Positions 55,047 through 64,000 of a stretch of 64,000 bases of DNA are shown piece after piece. Location: assembly GCF_016865525.2 (NCBI RefSeq), contig NZ_CP075169.1, positions 248,001-312,000 on the forward strand, in the 5' to 3' direction. Position numbers and translations under genes: made by a program. This DNA is from Sodalis ligni. Lineage in GTDB: Bacteria; Pseudomonadota; Gammaproteobacteria; Enterobacterales; Enterobacteriaceae. Numbering within the stretch: the stretch's first letter is position 1; the number at the start of each line of letters is the position of its first letter. A model generated the notes under the pieces. The model was not told the origin of the DNA, ran no database searches, and saw only the letters and a list, made by a program, of their open reading frames with translations.

Positions 55047-55083
55047 GGCCGCCTGACAAAAAAGTTTAACTGGAGTATTGAGC

Positions 55084-56934
55084 ATGCCTAAGTACCGTTC
55101 CGCGACCACAACCCACGGCCGCAATATGGCCGGCGCCCGTGCCTTATGGCGCGCCACCGGAATGACCGATGATGATTTCGGCAAGCCGATTATCGCGGTG
55201 GTGAACTCCTTTACCCAATTTGTGCCGGGTCACGTACACCTGCGCGATTTGGGTAAATTGGTGGCCGAGCAAATCGAAGCGTCCGGCGGCGTAGCGAAAG
55301 AATTCAATACCATTGCCGTGGATGACGGCATCGCCATGGGCCACGGCGGCATGCTGTACTCACTGCCTTCCCGCGAGCTTATCGCCGATTCGGTGGAATA
55401 CATGGTCAACGCTCACTGCGCAGATGCCATGGTCTGTATTTCCAACTGCGATAAAATCACCCCGGGGATGCTGATGGCGGCGCTGCGGCTCAATATCCCG
55501 GCGATTTTCGTGTCCGGCGGACCGATGGAAGCCGGTAAAACGAAGTTATCCGACAAAATCATCAAGCTGGATCTGATTGACGCCATGATGCAGGGGGCCA
55601 ATCCCAACGTGTCCGACGAAGACAGCAACCAGATTGAGCGTTCCGCCTGTCCCACCTGCGGTTCCTGTTCCGGTATGTTCACCGCCAACTCCATGAACTG
55701 CCTGACGGAAGCCCTCGGCCTCTCCCAGCCGGGCAACGGTTCGCTGCTGGCCACCCATGCCGATCGCAAGCAGTTGTTCCTCAATGCCGGTACCCGCATC
55801 GTCGGTTTGGCCAAACGTTATTATGACCAGGATGATGAAAGCGTATTGCCGCGCAGCATCGCCAATAAGGCCGCATTTGAGAACGCCATGACGCTGGATA
55901 TCGCCATGGGCGGCTCAACCAATACCGTATTGCATCTGCTGGCGGCGGCGCAGGAAGGGGAAGTGGACTTCACCATGGCGGATATTGATCGCCTGTCCCG
56001 CAAAGTGCCGCATCTGTGCAAAGTGGCGCCGAGCACCCAGAAATACCATATGGAAGATGTTCACCGCGCAGGCGGCGTGCTGGGTATTCTGGGAGAACTG
56101 GACCGAGCCGGGCTGCTTAACCGCGGGGTGGGCAACGTGCTGGGCCTGACATTACCGGAAACCCTGCGGCAATATGATGTGATGGTCACCGACGACCCGG
56201 CGGTGAAAAGTATGTATTCCGCCGGTCCGGCCGGAATTCGCACCACCCAGGCGTTCTCGCAGGACTGCCGCTGGCCGTCCCTGGATACTGATCGCAAAGA
56301 CGGCTGTATCCGTTCCCGTGAATCCGCCTACAGCCAGGACGGCGGGCTGGCGGTGCTTTACGGCAATATTGCCGAAGACGGCTGTATCGTGAAAACCGCC
56401 GGGGTGGATAAGAACAGCTTGGTATTCCGCGGTCCGGCAAAGGTCTATGAAAGCCAGGAAGAGGCGTCGGAAGCCATACTCGGCGGTAAAGTGGTGGCGG
56501 GGGATGTGGTGGTTATTCGCTATGAAGGTCCCAAGGGCGGACCGGGCATGCAGGAAATGCTCTATCCCACCACCTTCCTGAAGTCCATGGGCCTGGGCAA
56601 GCAGTGCGCGCTGATTACCGACGGCCGTTTTTCCGGCGGCACCTCCGGCCTGTCCATTGGCCATGTTTCCCCCGAAGCCGCCAGCGGCGGGTTGATTGGC
56701 CTGGCCAATGACGGCGATATCATCGCCATCAATATCCATGAGCGCAGTATCGCCCTGGACGTGGCGGACAGCGAGCTGGCTGCCCGGCGCGAATCCGAGC
56801 TGGCGCGCGGCGATGCCGCCTGGCACCCCCATGGCCGCGAGCGTCAGGTGTCGTTTGCCCTGCGAGCCTATGCCCTGCTCGCCACAAGCGCCGATAAAGG
56901 CGCGGTGCGCGATAAAAGCAAGCTGGGAGGCTAA
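55084..56934 (+). CDS. ilvD: IlvD, dihydroxyacid dehydratase
   Basis: Iron-sulfur enzyme of isoleucine and valine synthesis, 616 residues, the same as E. coli. Cluster-ligand cysteines are visible in [10 protein letters not shown] (about residue 122) and [11 protein letters not shown] (about 195); the first ligand Cys is expected upstream. The TDGRFSGGT block is conserved near the C-terminus. I start at the ATG of MPKYRS after GGAGTATTGAGC. It is followed by ilvA after three bases. Confidence 0.96.
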   Translation: MPKYRSATTTHGRNMAGARALWRATGMTDDDFGKPIIAVVNSFTQFVPGHVHLRDLGKLVAEQIEASGGVAKEFNTIAVDDGIAMGHGGMLYSLPSRELIADSVEYMVNAHCADAMVCISNCDKITPGMLMAALRLNIPAIFVSGGPMEAGKTKLSDKIIKLDLIDAMMQGANPNVSDEDSNQIERSACPTCGSCSGMFTANSMNCLTEALGLSQPGNGSLLATHADRKQLFLNAGTRIVGLAKRYYDQDDESVLPRSIANKAAFENAMTLDIAMGGSTNTVLHLLAAAQEGEVDFTMADIDRLSRKVPHLCKVAPSTQKYHMEDVHRAGGVLGILGELDRAGLLNRGVGNVLGLTLPETLRQYDVMVTDDPAVKSMYSAGPAGIRTTQAFSQDCRWPSLDTDRKDGCIRSRESAYSQDGGLAVLYGNIAEDGCIVKTAGVDKNSLVFRGPAKVYESQEEASEAILGGKVVAGDVVVIRYEGPKGGPGMQEMLYPTTFLKSMGLGKQCALITDGRFSGGTSGLSIGHVSPEAASGGLIGLANDGDIIAINIHERSIALDVADSELAARRESELARGDAAWHPHGRERQVSFALRAYALLATSADKGAVRDKSKLGG

Positions 56935-56937
56935 GCC

Positions 56938-58485
56938 ATGGCAGACTCACAACCGCTTCCCGCCGCGCCGTGCGCCGCGGAGTATCTTCGCGCCACGCTG
57001 CGCTCGCCGGTATATGAAGTGGCTCAGGTCACGCCGCTGCAGCACATGGACAAGCTGTCGGCGCGTCTTGGCAATAACGTGTTGGTCAAACGGGAAGACC
57101 GGCAGCCGGTGCACAGCTTTAAGCTGCGCGGCGCCTACGCCATGATATCCGGCCTGACCGAAGAGCAGAAAGCCCACGGGGTGGTGACCGCCTCGGCGGG
57201 CAACCATGCCCAGGGGGTGGCGCTATCGGCCACCAAATTGGGCATCAAGTCCCTGATCGTCATGCCGGTGGCGACGGCGGACATCAAAGTGGACGCGGTG
57301 CGCAGCTTCGGCGGCGAGGCCCTGCTCTACGGCGCCAATTTTGACGAAGCCAAAGCTAAAGCCATCGAACTCTCCCGGGAATTCAATTATACCTTTGTGC
57401 CGCCGTTCGACCATCCGGCGGTGATCGCCGGGCAGGGCACGCTGGCCATGGAGCTGTTGCAACAGGATGCCCATCTGGATCGCATTTTTGTGCCGGTGGG
57501 CGGCGGGGGTCTGGCCGCCGGCGTCGCGGTGCTGATTAAGCACCTGATGCCGCAAATCCAGGTCATCGGCGTCGAGGCGGAGGAGTCCGCCTGCCTTAAG
57601 GCGGCGCTGGATGCCGGCGAACCGGTGGATTTGCCCCGGGTGGGCGGCTTCGCCGAAGGGGTGGCGGTACGGCGTATCGGCGACGAGACCTTCCGTTTAT
57701 GCCGTGCATATCTTGACGATGTGGTGACGGTTGACAGCGATGCCATCTGCGCGGCGGTAAAAGATATTTTCGAGGATGTCCGCGCCATCGCGGAACCGGC
57801 GGGGGCGCTGGCGCTGGCGGGTATGAAGAAGTATATCCAGCAGCATAATATCCGCGGCGAGCGGCTGGCGCATATCCTGTCAGGCGCCAATGTGAATTTT
57901 CACGGGCTGCGGTATGTCTCGGAGCGCTGCGAACTGGGAGAGCAACGGGAAGCCCTGATGGCGGTCACCATTCCGGAACAAAAGGGCAGCTTCCTGAAGT
58001 TCTGCCAGCTCTTGGGCGGCAGGGCGGTGACCGAATTCAACTACCGTTATGCCGATGCGGATAATGCCTGTATTTTTGTCGGTATCCGCCTGACCCGAGG
58101 CCATGCGGAACGGGACGAAATCCTGGCCGAACTTACCGCCGGCGGTTATCAGGTGGTGGATCTGTCCGATGACGAAATGGCCAAACTGCACGTGCGCTAT
58201 ATGGTAGGGGGCCGTCCCTCCAAGCCATTGCGCGAGCGCCTCTACAGCTTTGAGTTCCCGGAATCGCCCGGGGCGCTGTTGAAATTCCTGCAAACCCTCG
58301 GCACCCACTGGAATATTTCCCTGTTTCACTATCGCAGTCACGGCACCGATTACGGCCGGGTCATGGCGGGGTTTGAACTGTCCGATCGGGAGCCGGAATT
58401 TGACAAGCACTTGTCGGCGCTGGGTTACGAATGTCATAACGAAAGCCAAAACCCGGCGTTTCGGTTTTTTCTGCAGGGTTCGTGA
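56938..58485 (+). CDS. ilvA: IlvA, threonine deaminase
   Basis: PLP enzyme converting threonine to 2-oxobutanoate, the committed step to isoleucine, feedback-inhibited by isoleucine. 515 residues (E. coli 514). The PLP lysine lies in HSFKLRGAYAM near residue 62 and the phosphate loop is GGGGLAAGVAV. Two ACT-like regulatory domains follow after about residue 325. It ends the ilvGMEDA operon. Confidence 0.97.
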   Translation: MADSQPLPAAPCAAEYLRATLRSPVYEVAQVTPLQHMDKLSARLGNNVLVKREDRQPVHSFKLRGAYAMISGLTEEQKAHGVVTASAGNHAQGVALSATKLGIKSLIVMPVATADIKVDAVRSFGGEALLYGANFDEAKAKAIELSREFNYTFVPPFDHPAVIAGQGTLAMELLQQDAHLDRIFVPVGGGGLAAGVAVLIKHLMPQIQVIGVEAEESACLKAALDAGEPVDLPRVGGFAEGVAVRRIGDETFRLCRAYLDDVVTVDSDAICAAVKDIFEDVRAIAEPAGALALAGMKKYIQQHNIRGERLAHILSGANVNFHGLRYVSERCELGEQREALMAVTIPEQKGSFLKFCQLLGGRAVTEFNYRYADADNACIFVGIRLTRGHAERDEILAELTAGGYQVVDLSDDEMAKLHVRYMVGGRPSKPLRERLYSFEFPESPGALLKFLQTLGTHWNISLFHYRSHGTDYGRVMAGFELSDREPEFDKHLSALGYECHNESQNPAFRFFLQGS

Positions 58486-58517
58486 GAAATAGAATCAATT
58501 TCTTTGACCTATGATAT

Positions 58518-58536
58518 GGGCCTGCGCGGCAGGCCC
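58518..58536. terminator. hairpin after ilvA
   Basis: GGGCCTGC (58518-58525) pairs with GCAGGCCC (58529-58536), loop GCG, 32 bases after the ilvA stop. No T run follows, so Rho-independent termination is uncertain. Confidence 0.5.
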
Positions 58537-58567
58537 GAAGGTAGCAGACGTAAGTTGAGTGAGTGAT

Positions 58568-59332
58568 TCAACCTTCTTTCAATACTGTGGTTTTAATCTC
58601 GGCGGGAACTAAAATAGACATCAGCAGAGAGTCGTCTGCATAAAATTCCTTCAAGTCTAACGGTGACCCGTAAGATTTAAATTCAGGGCGAGATCCACTG
58701 ACAAACAATTTATGTAACCCCTGTTGCAGTTCTGTCGGCAGTCGAGTCAGTCTAGGATTTTCTCTTAGATCCAAAATTCGCAAAGTAGGCGTCAATTCAC
58801 CATGGAAAAGGATCAAATTGTTATTGTGCGCATAAAATTCGATAAGAAATAAAGGCAGTATCGGTATTTCTTCCAGTAGGTTGTTGCTGACATTAAGCAT
58901 TTTCAGCGCCGGGGGTAAATCACCCGTCAGGACTTCAAGATGATTATAGCTGACATCGAGTGATTGTAATTCATATTGAAACTTCATATCCGGAAGAAAT
59001 GTAAGCTGATTATTACTGGCGTTAAGCTTAATAAGGGTAGGCGCCAAAGCTGGGGTTATTTCGCTGAGTTGATTATTGTGGATATCCAATACTGTGATTG
59101 CTTTGGGCAGTACAGGCGGGAGGCTGGTCAAACCAAGGCCGCTGAGGTCTAGCTCATTACTATTATAACGCTCGCATTCAATCATACGTTGTAACGCGAT
59201 GGACCTTTCTTCCCCCATTCCCGGTATCGCACTGTTTTTCCAGTTTTCCCATAGGATATAGGGTAAATCTACAAAATCGGAATAGTATAGGATCACTGTT
59301 CCAGAAGATAAGTTTGGGCAGAAATTTATCAT
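58568..59332 (-). CDS. leucine-rich repeat effector-like protein
   Basis: A 254-residue LRR protein. The N-terminal part has WENWKNSAIPGMGEERS and ALQRMIEC, then NELDLSGLGLTSLPP, the entry to bacterial LPX-type repeats of IpaH/SspH/YopM effectors. About seven repeats of 20-21 residues follow with LDIHNNQL, LNASNNQLTFLP and LDVSYNHLEVL patterns. The C-terminal E3-ligase (NEL) domain of IpaH is absent; the protein stops after about 35 residues beyond the last repeat. No signal peptide is seen, consistent with type III export, though no secretion genes are in this window. It lies between ilvA and ilvY, a gap normally empty, and looks acquired. Confidence 0.75.
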   Translation of the reverse strand: MINFCPNLSSGTVILYYSDFVDLPYILWENWKNSAIPGMGEERSIALQRMIECERYNSNELDLSGLGLTSLPPVLPKAITVLDIHNNQLSEITPALAPTLIKLNASNNQLTFLPDMKFQYELQSLDVSYNHLEVLTGDLPPALKMLNVSNNLLEEIPILPLFLIEFYAHNNNLILFHGELTPTLRILDLRENPRLTRLPTELQQGLHKLFVSGSRPEFKSYGSPLDLKEFYADDSLLMSILVPAEIKTTVLKEG

Positions 59333-59395
59333 TAAGTGTCTCCGTTATAAACGCAGAAGATAATACGTTTACATTTATAACGTGACTTAAACCTT

Positions 59396-60292
59396 CTATA
59401 TAAATGACCGTTCCAGGCGCTGCCAGAACGCATCGATAAGCGGTTCCTGTAATCTTTTGATTTGTACGCAGACTCCCAGCTCCAGCGGCGCCACCGGTGT
59501 GCCGTGTTCGATAATTTGCACGCGGTTGCGCACCGGCTCAGGGCTATTGTCCACCACCACTGATGGAATCAATGCGATGCCGCAGCCCAGCGCCACCATG
59601 GAAACAATGGCTTCGTGACCGGCCACGGTGGCATAAATCTGCGGGGTTGAGATATGGTTGCTGCGAAACCAGTGATCGATGCGGCGGCGCGCCGGACCGT
59701 GTTCCGGTAAAATAAACGGCGTGCTGGACCAATCAGGGGTCTCCGCCAGCGCCTGGGCTCGCACCGGACAGGGCAGCGCAGGGGCGATAAGGATCATCGG
59801 AATCTGGCCGATGGGAGCGAAATCGATGCTGGCGGGCAGGATCTCCGGATGGCCGGCGATGCCTAGATCCGCATCGTTGGACTGTACTTTTTCCACCGCA
59901 TCGGCGGGGTCGCCGGTGGTGAGTTTGATCTCTACCAGCGGATGCTCGGCGCGGAAACGATCGAGAATTGGCGGTAGATGGCTGTATGCGGCGGTCACAG
60001 AGCAAAACAGGCGTAATTCCCCGCTCAGAGACGGGCCGTGCTGGCCCAGGCGGTGTGATAACTGTTGATATTGCAGCAGCGTTTGCTGGGCGAAGATTTT
60101 CAATTGCTCGCCGGCATCGGTAAGCTGCACGGTACGATTATCGCGTAAAAACAGGGTGCGGCCTACGTCCTCCTCCAGCCGCTGAATCTGCCGGGACAGC
60201 GTGGACGGACTAACATGGGTCGCTTTGGCGGTGCGGCCGAAATGGCGACTTTCCGCCAAATGAAGGAATAATTTCAGATCCCTGAGATCCAT
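59396..60292 (-). CDS. ilvY: IlvY, LysR-family regulator of ilvC
   Basis: Activates ilvC in response to acetolactate or acetohydroxybutyrate. The 298 residues (E. coli 297) begin MDLRDLKLFLHLAESRHFGRT with the helix-turn-helix in AKATHVSPSTLSRQIQRLEE. It is divergent from ilvC across the shared operator, as in E. coli. Confidence 0.95.
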   Translation of the reverse strand: MDLRDLKLFLHLAESRHFGRTAKATHVSPSTLSRQIQRLEEDVGRTLFLRDNRTVQLTDAGEQLKIFAQQTLLQYQQLSHRLGQHGPSLSGELRLFCSVTAAYSHLPPILDRFRAEHPLVEIKLTTGDPADAVEKVQSNDADLGIAGHPEILPASIDFAPIGQIPMILIAPALPCPVRAQALAETPDWSSTPFILPEHGPARRRIDHWFRSNHISTPQIYATVAGHEAIVSMVALGCGIALIPSVVVDNSPEPVRNRVQIIEHGTPVAPLELGVCVQIKRLQEPLIDAFWQRLERSFI

Positions 60293-60313
60293 AAAGGAGT
60301 CGCCTTGATATCA

Positions 60314-60328
60314 TTGCACAATCTGCAA
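60314..60328. promoter_or_regulatory. IlvY operator in the ilvY-ilvC gap
   Basis: TTGCA (60314-60318) and TGCAA (60324-60328) are perfect inverted half-sites with a five-base spacer, matching the TTGC/GCAA type of site bound by IlvY. It lies close to the ilvY start; a second weaker site could follow near 60356. A TTTATAGTG element near 60371 may be the ilvC -10. Confidence 0.65.
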
Positions 60329-60515
60329 CATGAGATTGTTAATATATCAATTTCAGCAACGTGATGCATGCTTTATAGTGGGCACCATATCGATCCCGCA
60401 CAACGCTCCCGCCGGGCCCATGATCACTACACCCGGTTGGAAAACGCCAACTGAATTCGGCGGGCCGTTGCCGGGAACTCATACCCTATAGATGTCATAG
60501 ATACGGAGTAGCAAG

Positions 60516-61994
60516 ATGGCCAATTATTTCGATAGCTTAAACCTGCGCCAGCAACTGGAGCAGTTGGGTAAATGCCGCTTTATGGGCCGGGATGAATTCG
60601 CGGATGAAGCGGGTTATCTGAAAGGCAAGAAAGTGGTGATTGTCGGCTGCGGCGCACAGGGGCTTAATCAAGGCCTGAATATGCGTGATTCCGGTCTGGA
60701 TATCTCCTATGCCCTGCGCCAGGCCGCCATCGACGAGAAACGTCCCTCATGGCGTAAAGCCACGGAAAACGGCTTTAAAGTGGGAACCTATGAAGAGCTG
60801 ATTCCCCAGGCGGATCTGGTGGTGAACCTGACGCCGGACAAACAGCACTCCTATGTGGTGAAAGCGGTGCAGCCGCTGATGAAAAAAGGCGCGGCGCTGG
60901 GCTATTCCCATGGCTTCAATATCGTCGAAGTGGGCGAACAGATCCGTAAAGATATCACCGTCATCATGGTGGCGCCGAAATGTCCGGGCACCGAAGTGCG
61001 TGAAGAATACAAACGCGGTTTCGGCGTGCCGACCCTGATTGCCGTCCATCCGGAAAACGATCCCCAGGGCGAAGGCATGGCCTTGGCCAAAGCCTGGGCC
61101 GCCGCCACCGGCGGTCATCGCGCCGGGGTGCTGGAGTCCTCGTTTGTCGCCGAAGTGAAATCGGACCTGATGGGCGAACAGACCATCCTGTGCGGCATGC
61201 TGCAGGTGGGTTCACTGCTGTGCTACGACAAGCTGGTGGCCGACGGCGCCGATCCCGCTTATGCCGGCAAGCTGGTGCAATTCGGTTGGGAAACCACCAC
61301 CGAAGCCTTGAAGCAGGGCGGCATCACCCTGATGCTGGATCGCCTGTCCAACAGCGCCAAACTGCGTGCCTTTGCGTTGTCCGAACAGTTGAAAACCCTG
61401 ATGAAGCCGCTGTTTGAAAAGCACATGGACGACATCATCAGCGGCGCGTTCTCCAGCGGCATGATGGCCGACTGGGCCAATGACGACATCAAACTGCTGA
61501 CCTGGCGTGAAGAAACCGGCGCCACGGCGTTTGAAAACGCCCCGGTATATGAAGGCAAAATCAGCGAACAGGAATACTTCGATAATGGCGTGCTGATGAT
61601 CGCCATGGCGAAAGCCGGCGTCGAGCTGGCTTTCGAAACCATGACCCGTTCAGGGATTATCGCTGAATCGGCCTATTACGAATCCCTGCATGAGCTGCCG
61701 CTGATCGCCAATACCGTGGCCCGCAAGCGCCTGTATGAGATGAACGTGGTGATTTCCGACACCGCCGAATACGGCAACTATCTGTTCGCCAACGCCGCCA
61801 TTCCACTGCTGAAAGAGACATTCATGTCCGGCCTGCAGCCGGGGGATCTGGGCAAGCCGGCCGCCGCCGCTGAAGTCGACAACGCGCAGCTGCGTGATGT
61901 GAACGAGGCTATCCGTCAGCATCCCATTGAGGTTATCGGAGCCACCCTGCGCGGCTATATGAAAGACATGAAGCGCATTGCGGTAGCGAACTGA
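60516..61994 (+). CDS. ilvC: IlvC, ketol-acid reductoisomerase
   Basis: NADPH- and Mg-dependent enzyme converting acetolactate and acetohydroxybutyrate to the dihydroxy acids. 492 residues (E. coli 491), the long class II form. The NADPH site is [16 protein letters not shown] (about residues 38-53); Mg ligands lie in the duplicated helical domain ([14 protein letters not shown] and the second copy). The operon-independent gene is driven from the shared ilvY region. Confidence 0.97.
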   Translation: MANYFDSLNLRQQLEQLGKCRFMGRDEFADEAGYLKGKKVVIVGCGAQGLNQGLNMRDSGLDISYALRQAAIDEKRPSWRKATENGFKVGTYEELIPQADLVVNLTPDKQHSYVVKAVQPLMKKGAALGYSHGFNIVEVGEQIRKDITVIMVAPKCPGTEVREEYKRGFGVPTLIAVHPENDPQGEGMALAKAWAAATGGHRAGVLESSFVAEVKSDLMGEQTILCGMLQVGSLLCYDKLVADGADPAYAGKLVQFGWETTTEALKQGGITLMLDRLSNSAKLRAFALSEQLKTLMKPLFEKHMDDIISGAFSSGMMADWANDDIKLLTWREETGATAFENAPVYEGKISEQEYFDNGVLMIAMAKAGVELAFETMTRSGIIAESAYYESLHELPLIANTVARKRLYEMNVVISDTAEYGNYLFANAAIPLLKETFMSGLQPGDLGKPAAAAEVDNAQLRDVNEAIRQHPIEVIGATLRGYMKDMKRIAVAN

Positions 61995-62001
61995 GTTTGG
62001 T

Positions 62002-62023
62002 TCCGCGCCGTTGCCGGCGCGGA
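62002..62023 (+). terminator. ilvC terminator hairpin
   Basis: TCCGCGCC (62002-62009) pairs with GGCGCGGA (62016-62023), loop six bases, followed after seven bases by TTGGTTTTCC. It lies eight bases after the ilvC stop; ppiC, the usual next gene in E. coli, is absent. Confidence 0.6.
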
Positions 62024-62206
62024 CGGGTTGGTTTTCCTGCAAATAATTAGACTGTCAGGAAAACTTCAATAAGGCGTACACGTAACGTCTTATTGTCATC
62101 GCCTTGCACAAATACATGTTCGCCGACAGTATTACACAGCGAGAAAGCCTATACACGAGCTGACAGCAGACGAACTTCAATGCCCAAAAATTCAGGAATG
62201 TCCGGT

Positions 62207-62845
62207 TCATTTTATTTCCGTGACGAAGCTATCGCGGCTGCGCCGGACTTTTTTCAAGTTCACCAGCCAATCACCTTCGGACGCCCGATAACCCAGCGGC
62301 AGAATAACAACGCTACGCAGGTTCTTCGATTTCAAACCGAGGATCTCATCCACCGCCGCCGGATCAAATCCTTCCATCGGCGTCGCGTCAACCTCTTCGA
62401 ACGCCGCGGCAATCAAGGCAGCGCCCAGGCCGATGTATGCTTGCCGCGCGGCGGCCTGATAGTTAGCTTCCTTTCCCCGAGCGGCGACGATACCCAGCAA
62501 CTGCTGGCGATAATTTTCCCAACCCTCGTTTTTGAAACCCCGGACGTCATTGGTGAGGTCAAACATCATATTGACGCGGTCTGGAGTGATGTCGTCCCAG
62601 GCGGCAAATACCAGCAGGTGCGAACAATCGGTAATTTGCGCCTGGTCCCACGCTACGGTCCGAATCTTTGCGCGAACATCCGCATTGCTCACGACAAACA
62701 GCTCAAAGGGTTGCAGCCCGCTTGAAGTCGGCGCCAGCCGCACAGCTTCAACAATACGTTCGAGCTTTTCCGCAGGGACGGTTTTCGTCGCATCGTACTT
62801 CTTGGTTGCATAGCGCCAGGCCAGTCTTTCATTTAAGGTCGTCAT
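62207..62845 (-). CDS. NfsB-like nitroreductase
   Basis: FMN-dependent NAD(P)H oxidoreductase of the nitroreductase family. From the ATG at 62845 it has 212 residues. The FMN-binding start RLAWRYATKKYD, the dimer block LAPTSSGLQPFE and AAFEEVDATPMEGFD near residues 150-165 fit NfsB-type enzymes that reduce quinones and nitroaromatics. The natural substrate cannot be told. The gene stands alone, facing ilvC. Confidence 0.85.
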   Translation of the reverse strand: MTTLNERLAWRYATKKYDATKTVPAEKLERIVEAVRLAPTSSGLQPFELFVVSNADVRAKIRTVAWDQAQITDCSHLLVFAAWDDITPDRVNMMFDLTNDVRGFKNEGWENYRQQLLGIVAARGKEANYQAAARQAYIGLGAALIAAAFEEVDATPMEGFDPAAVDEILGLKSKNLRSVVILPLGYRASEGDWLVNLKKVRRSRDSFVTEIK

Positions 62846-63297
62846 TAGGTTTCTCATCAGATGTTATTTGCAGCACGCAGCGTCAGCGGCCGTTGCGTAG
62901 TGTTTTGGTTTACTCCGTGGAACCGGCTTATATTCGGGTGACTCATGAGGCTCAAATAAAAATACTATACGATTAGCATCCGTAACCTGTTATCGATTAT
63001 GGCTCTTGCGTCCTTTATGGGGTGTTAACTTTCGAGGCGGCATAACAGTAGGTCGTTGCTGCCAATAGGCTCAGCAATGAGTGAGGGGCTGATAGGCCAT
63101 CGTTAGGCGTTAACGTAATGTCTCGGACCGGTTTTTTCAGGGGCTGATCACGGTGTGATGTTCATTAATGTATGCTATGTGATACATTAACGTCGATAGG
63201 ATTCCCTATAGAATGCAAATGGCGGTTTTGCACCCTGGTCTGGAGCAACCGTCCCCATCTGTCCGGGGGAAATATCCTGGAATGCCCCCACAGTTTA
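62846..63297. other. gap between the nitroreductase gene and hipA remnant
   Basis: About 450 bases without a supported gene. The one clear signal is a 9-base palindrome: TTAATGTAT (63165-63173) and ATACATTAA (63182-63190) with an 8-base spacer, which could be a regulator operator. The stretch 63195-63297 has no coding frame that I trust. Confidence 0.4.
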
Positions 63298-63492
<195 letters not shown>

Positions 63493-63551
63493 CCTTGTCT
63501 CCTGGTACGGATGCGGACGGGTAACTGTTCATCCATTAAATGTCGCTACCG

Positions 63552-64000
63552 ATGTAATTATGACCCACCTACCAATGTAAATCTGACCCACCTGGGGTAA
63601 CAATGGCAGCTTTAAGAAGCTGCCCATGCTGACATTGGAGTTACGAGTGGAGATCGCAGTTCTTTTACGTCAGGGCATGTCTATACGCGGCATTGCTCGC
63701 CAGCTTTCCTGTTCCCGGCAGACCGTCCGCCGCTATATCCGTATGCAGGAGTCCCCGGCCAAGGCCAGCTACAAGGCCAGGGCGCCGAGGCCCGGCAAGC
63801 TTGACCCGTATAAGCCTTATATTCTTGAACGTGTGTACGCCGCCAGACCGCATTGGATACCTGGCAGCGTCATGCTCAGTGAGATACAACTTCGGGGATA
63901 TTCCGGTGGCTACAGCATGCTTACCGCCTTTTTGCTCAACCTCAAGCAACAACCGGCTGACCCGGTGGTCCGTTTTGAGACCCAGCCCGGCGAACAGATG
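63552..64000 (+). mobile_element. IS21-family insertion sequence, left end (partial)
   Basis: Two near-identical 19-base repeats ending TGACCCACCT at 63552-63570 and 63575-63593 (17 of 19 match) fit the multiple terminal repeats of IS21 elements. They are followed by the start of an istA-type gene. The element runs off the window, so the right end and target duplication cannot be checked. It lies just upstream of the hipA fragment. Confidence 0.75.
63626..64000 (+). CDS. istA: IS21-family transposase IstA (3' partial)
   Basis: The frame is open from this ATG to the window end, 125 codons. It starts MLTLELRVEIAVLLRQGMSI with a helix-turn-helix in SIRGIARQLSCSRQTVRRYI, as in IstA transposases, followed by the linker with RPGKLDPYKPYILERV. 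The DDE catalytic domain lies beyond the window, as would the istB helper ATPase gene. The sequence read here has no stop or frameshift. Confidence 0.85.
   Translation, partial: MLTLELRVEIAVLLRQGMSIRGIARQLSCSRQTVRRYIRMQESPAKASYKARAPRPGKLDPYKPYILERVYAARPHWIPGSVMLSEIQLRGYSGGYSMLTAFLLNLKQQPADPVVRFETQPGEQM

Noticed and set aside
62093..62725. 211-codon plus-strand frame over the nitroreductase gene
   Set aside because: The opposite strand encodes a recognisable nitroreductase; this frame has no features of its own.

Overview
The window looks like chromosome of a gamma-proteobacterium of the order Enterobacterales. Almost every gene can be matched from memory to an Escherichia coli K-12 counterpart, the rRNA operon has enterobacterial promoters and leader, and ERIC repeats are present. 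Several features (frameshifted housekeeping genes, lost neighbours, orphan virulence-like proteins, degraded toxin-antitoxin remnants, an IS21-type element) would fit a recently host-associated lineage such as the Sodalis-allied bacteria. That placement is an inference and was not tested by any search.

Layout. 1-2.4 kb: end of the branched-chain amino acid ABC transporter (livM partial, livG, livF). 2.4-5.1 kb: accessory insert with a LysR regulator, a HAD phosphatase and a ParDE-type toxin-antitoxin pair beside a broken second ParE. 5.5-12.9 kb: ugpBAECQ behind tandem Pho boxes, then a yhhA-like gene and ggt. 13.2-20.3 kb: bioP, metR, metE, a dienelactone hydrolase, an AT-rich island with one unknown gene, and udp. 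20.6-35.9 kb: rmuC, ubiE-ubiJ-ubiB, tatABC, hemB, rfaH, ubiD, fre, pepQ, yigZ, trkH, hemG. 35.9-42 kb: one rRNA operon (16S, tRNA-Glu, 23S, 5S, tRNA-Asp, tRNA-Trp). 42-48.4 kb: a small fibronectin-like protein and the ytfQRT-yjfF galactofuranose importer. 48.5-62 kb: hdfR, maoP, comM and the complete isoleucine/valine pathway (ilvLGMEDA, ilvY, ilvC) with an LRR effector-like gene inserted. 62-64 kb: a nitroreductase, a truncated hipA and the start of an IS21-family element.

Signs of decay: tatB and pepQ each carry a one-base frameshift at a short A run, the usual ubiB start codon is out of frame, and tatD and fadBA are missing from their usual places. ilvG, which is frameshifted in E. coli K-12, is intact here, so valine/isoleucine synthesis from threonine and pyruvate appears complete (ilvGMEDA plus ilvC).

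The most unusual noncoding signals are a structured three-hairpin module present twice (inside an ERIC element at 54.9 kb and inside a large palindromic repeat at 28.7 kb) with compensatory base changes, a helix-45 intervening sequence in the 23S gene, and a tRNA-Glu with a non-canonical T arm. The gene order on the two sides of the rRNA operon suggests a past exchange between two rRNA operons.
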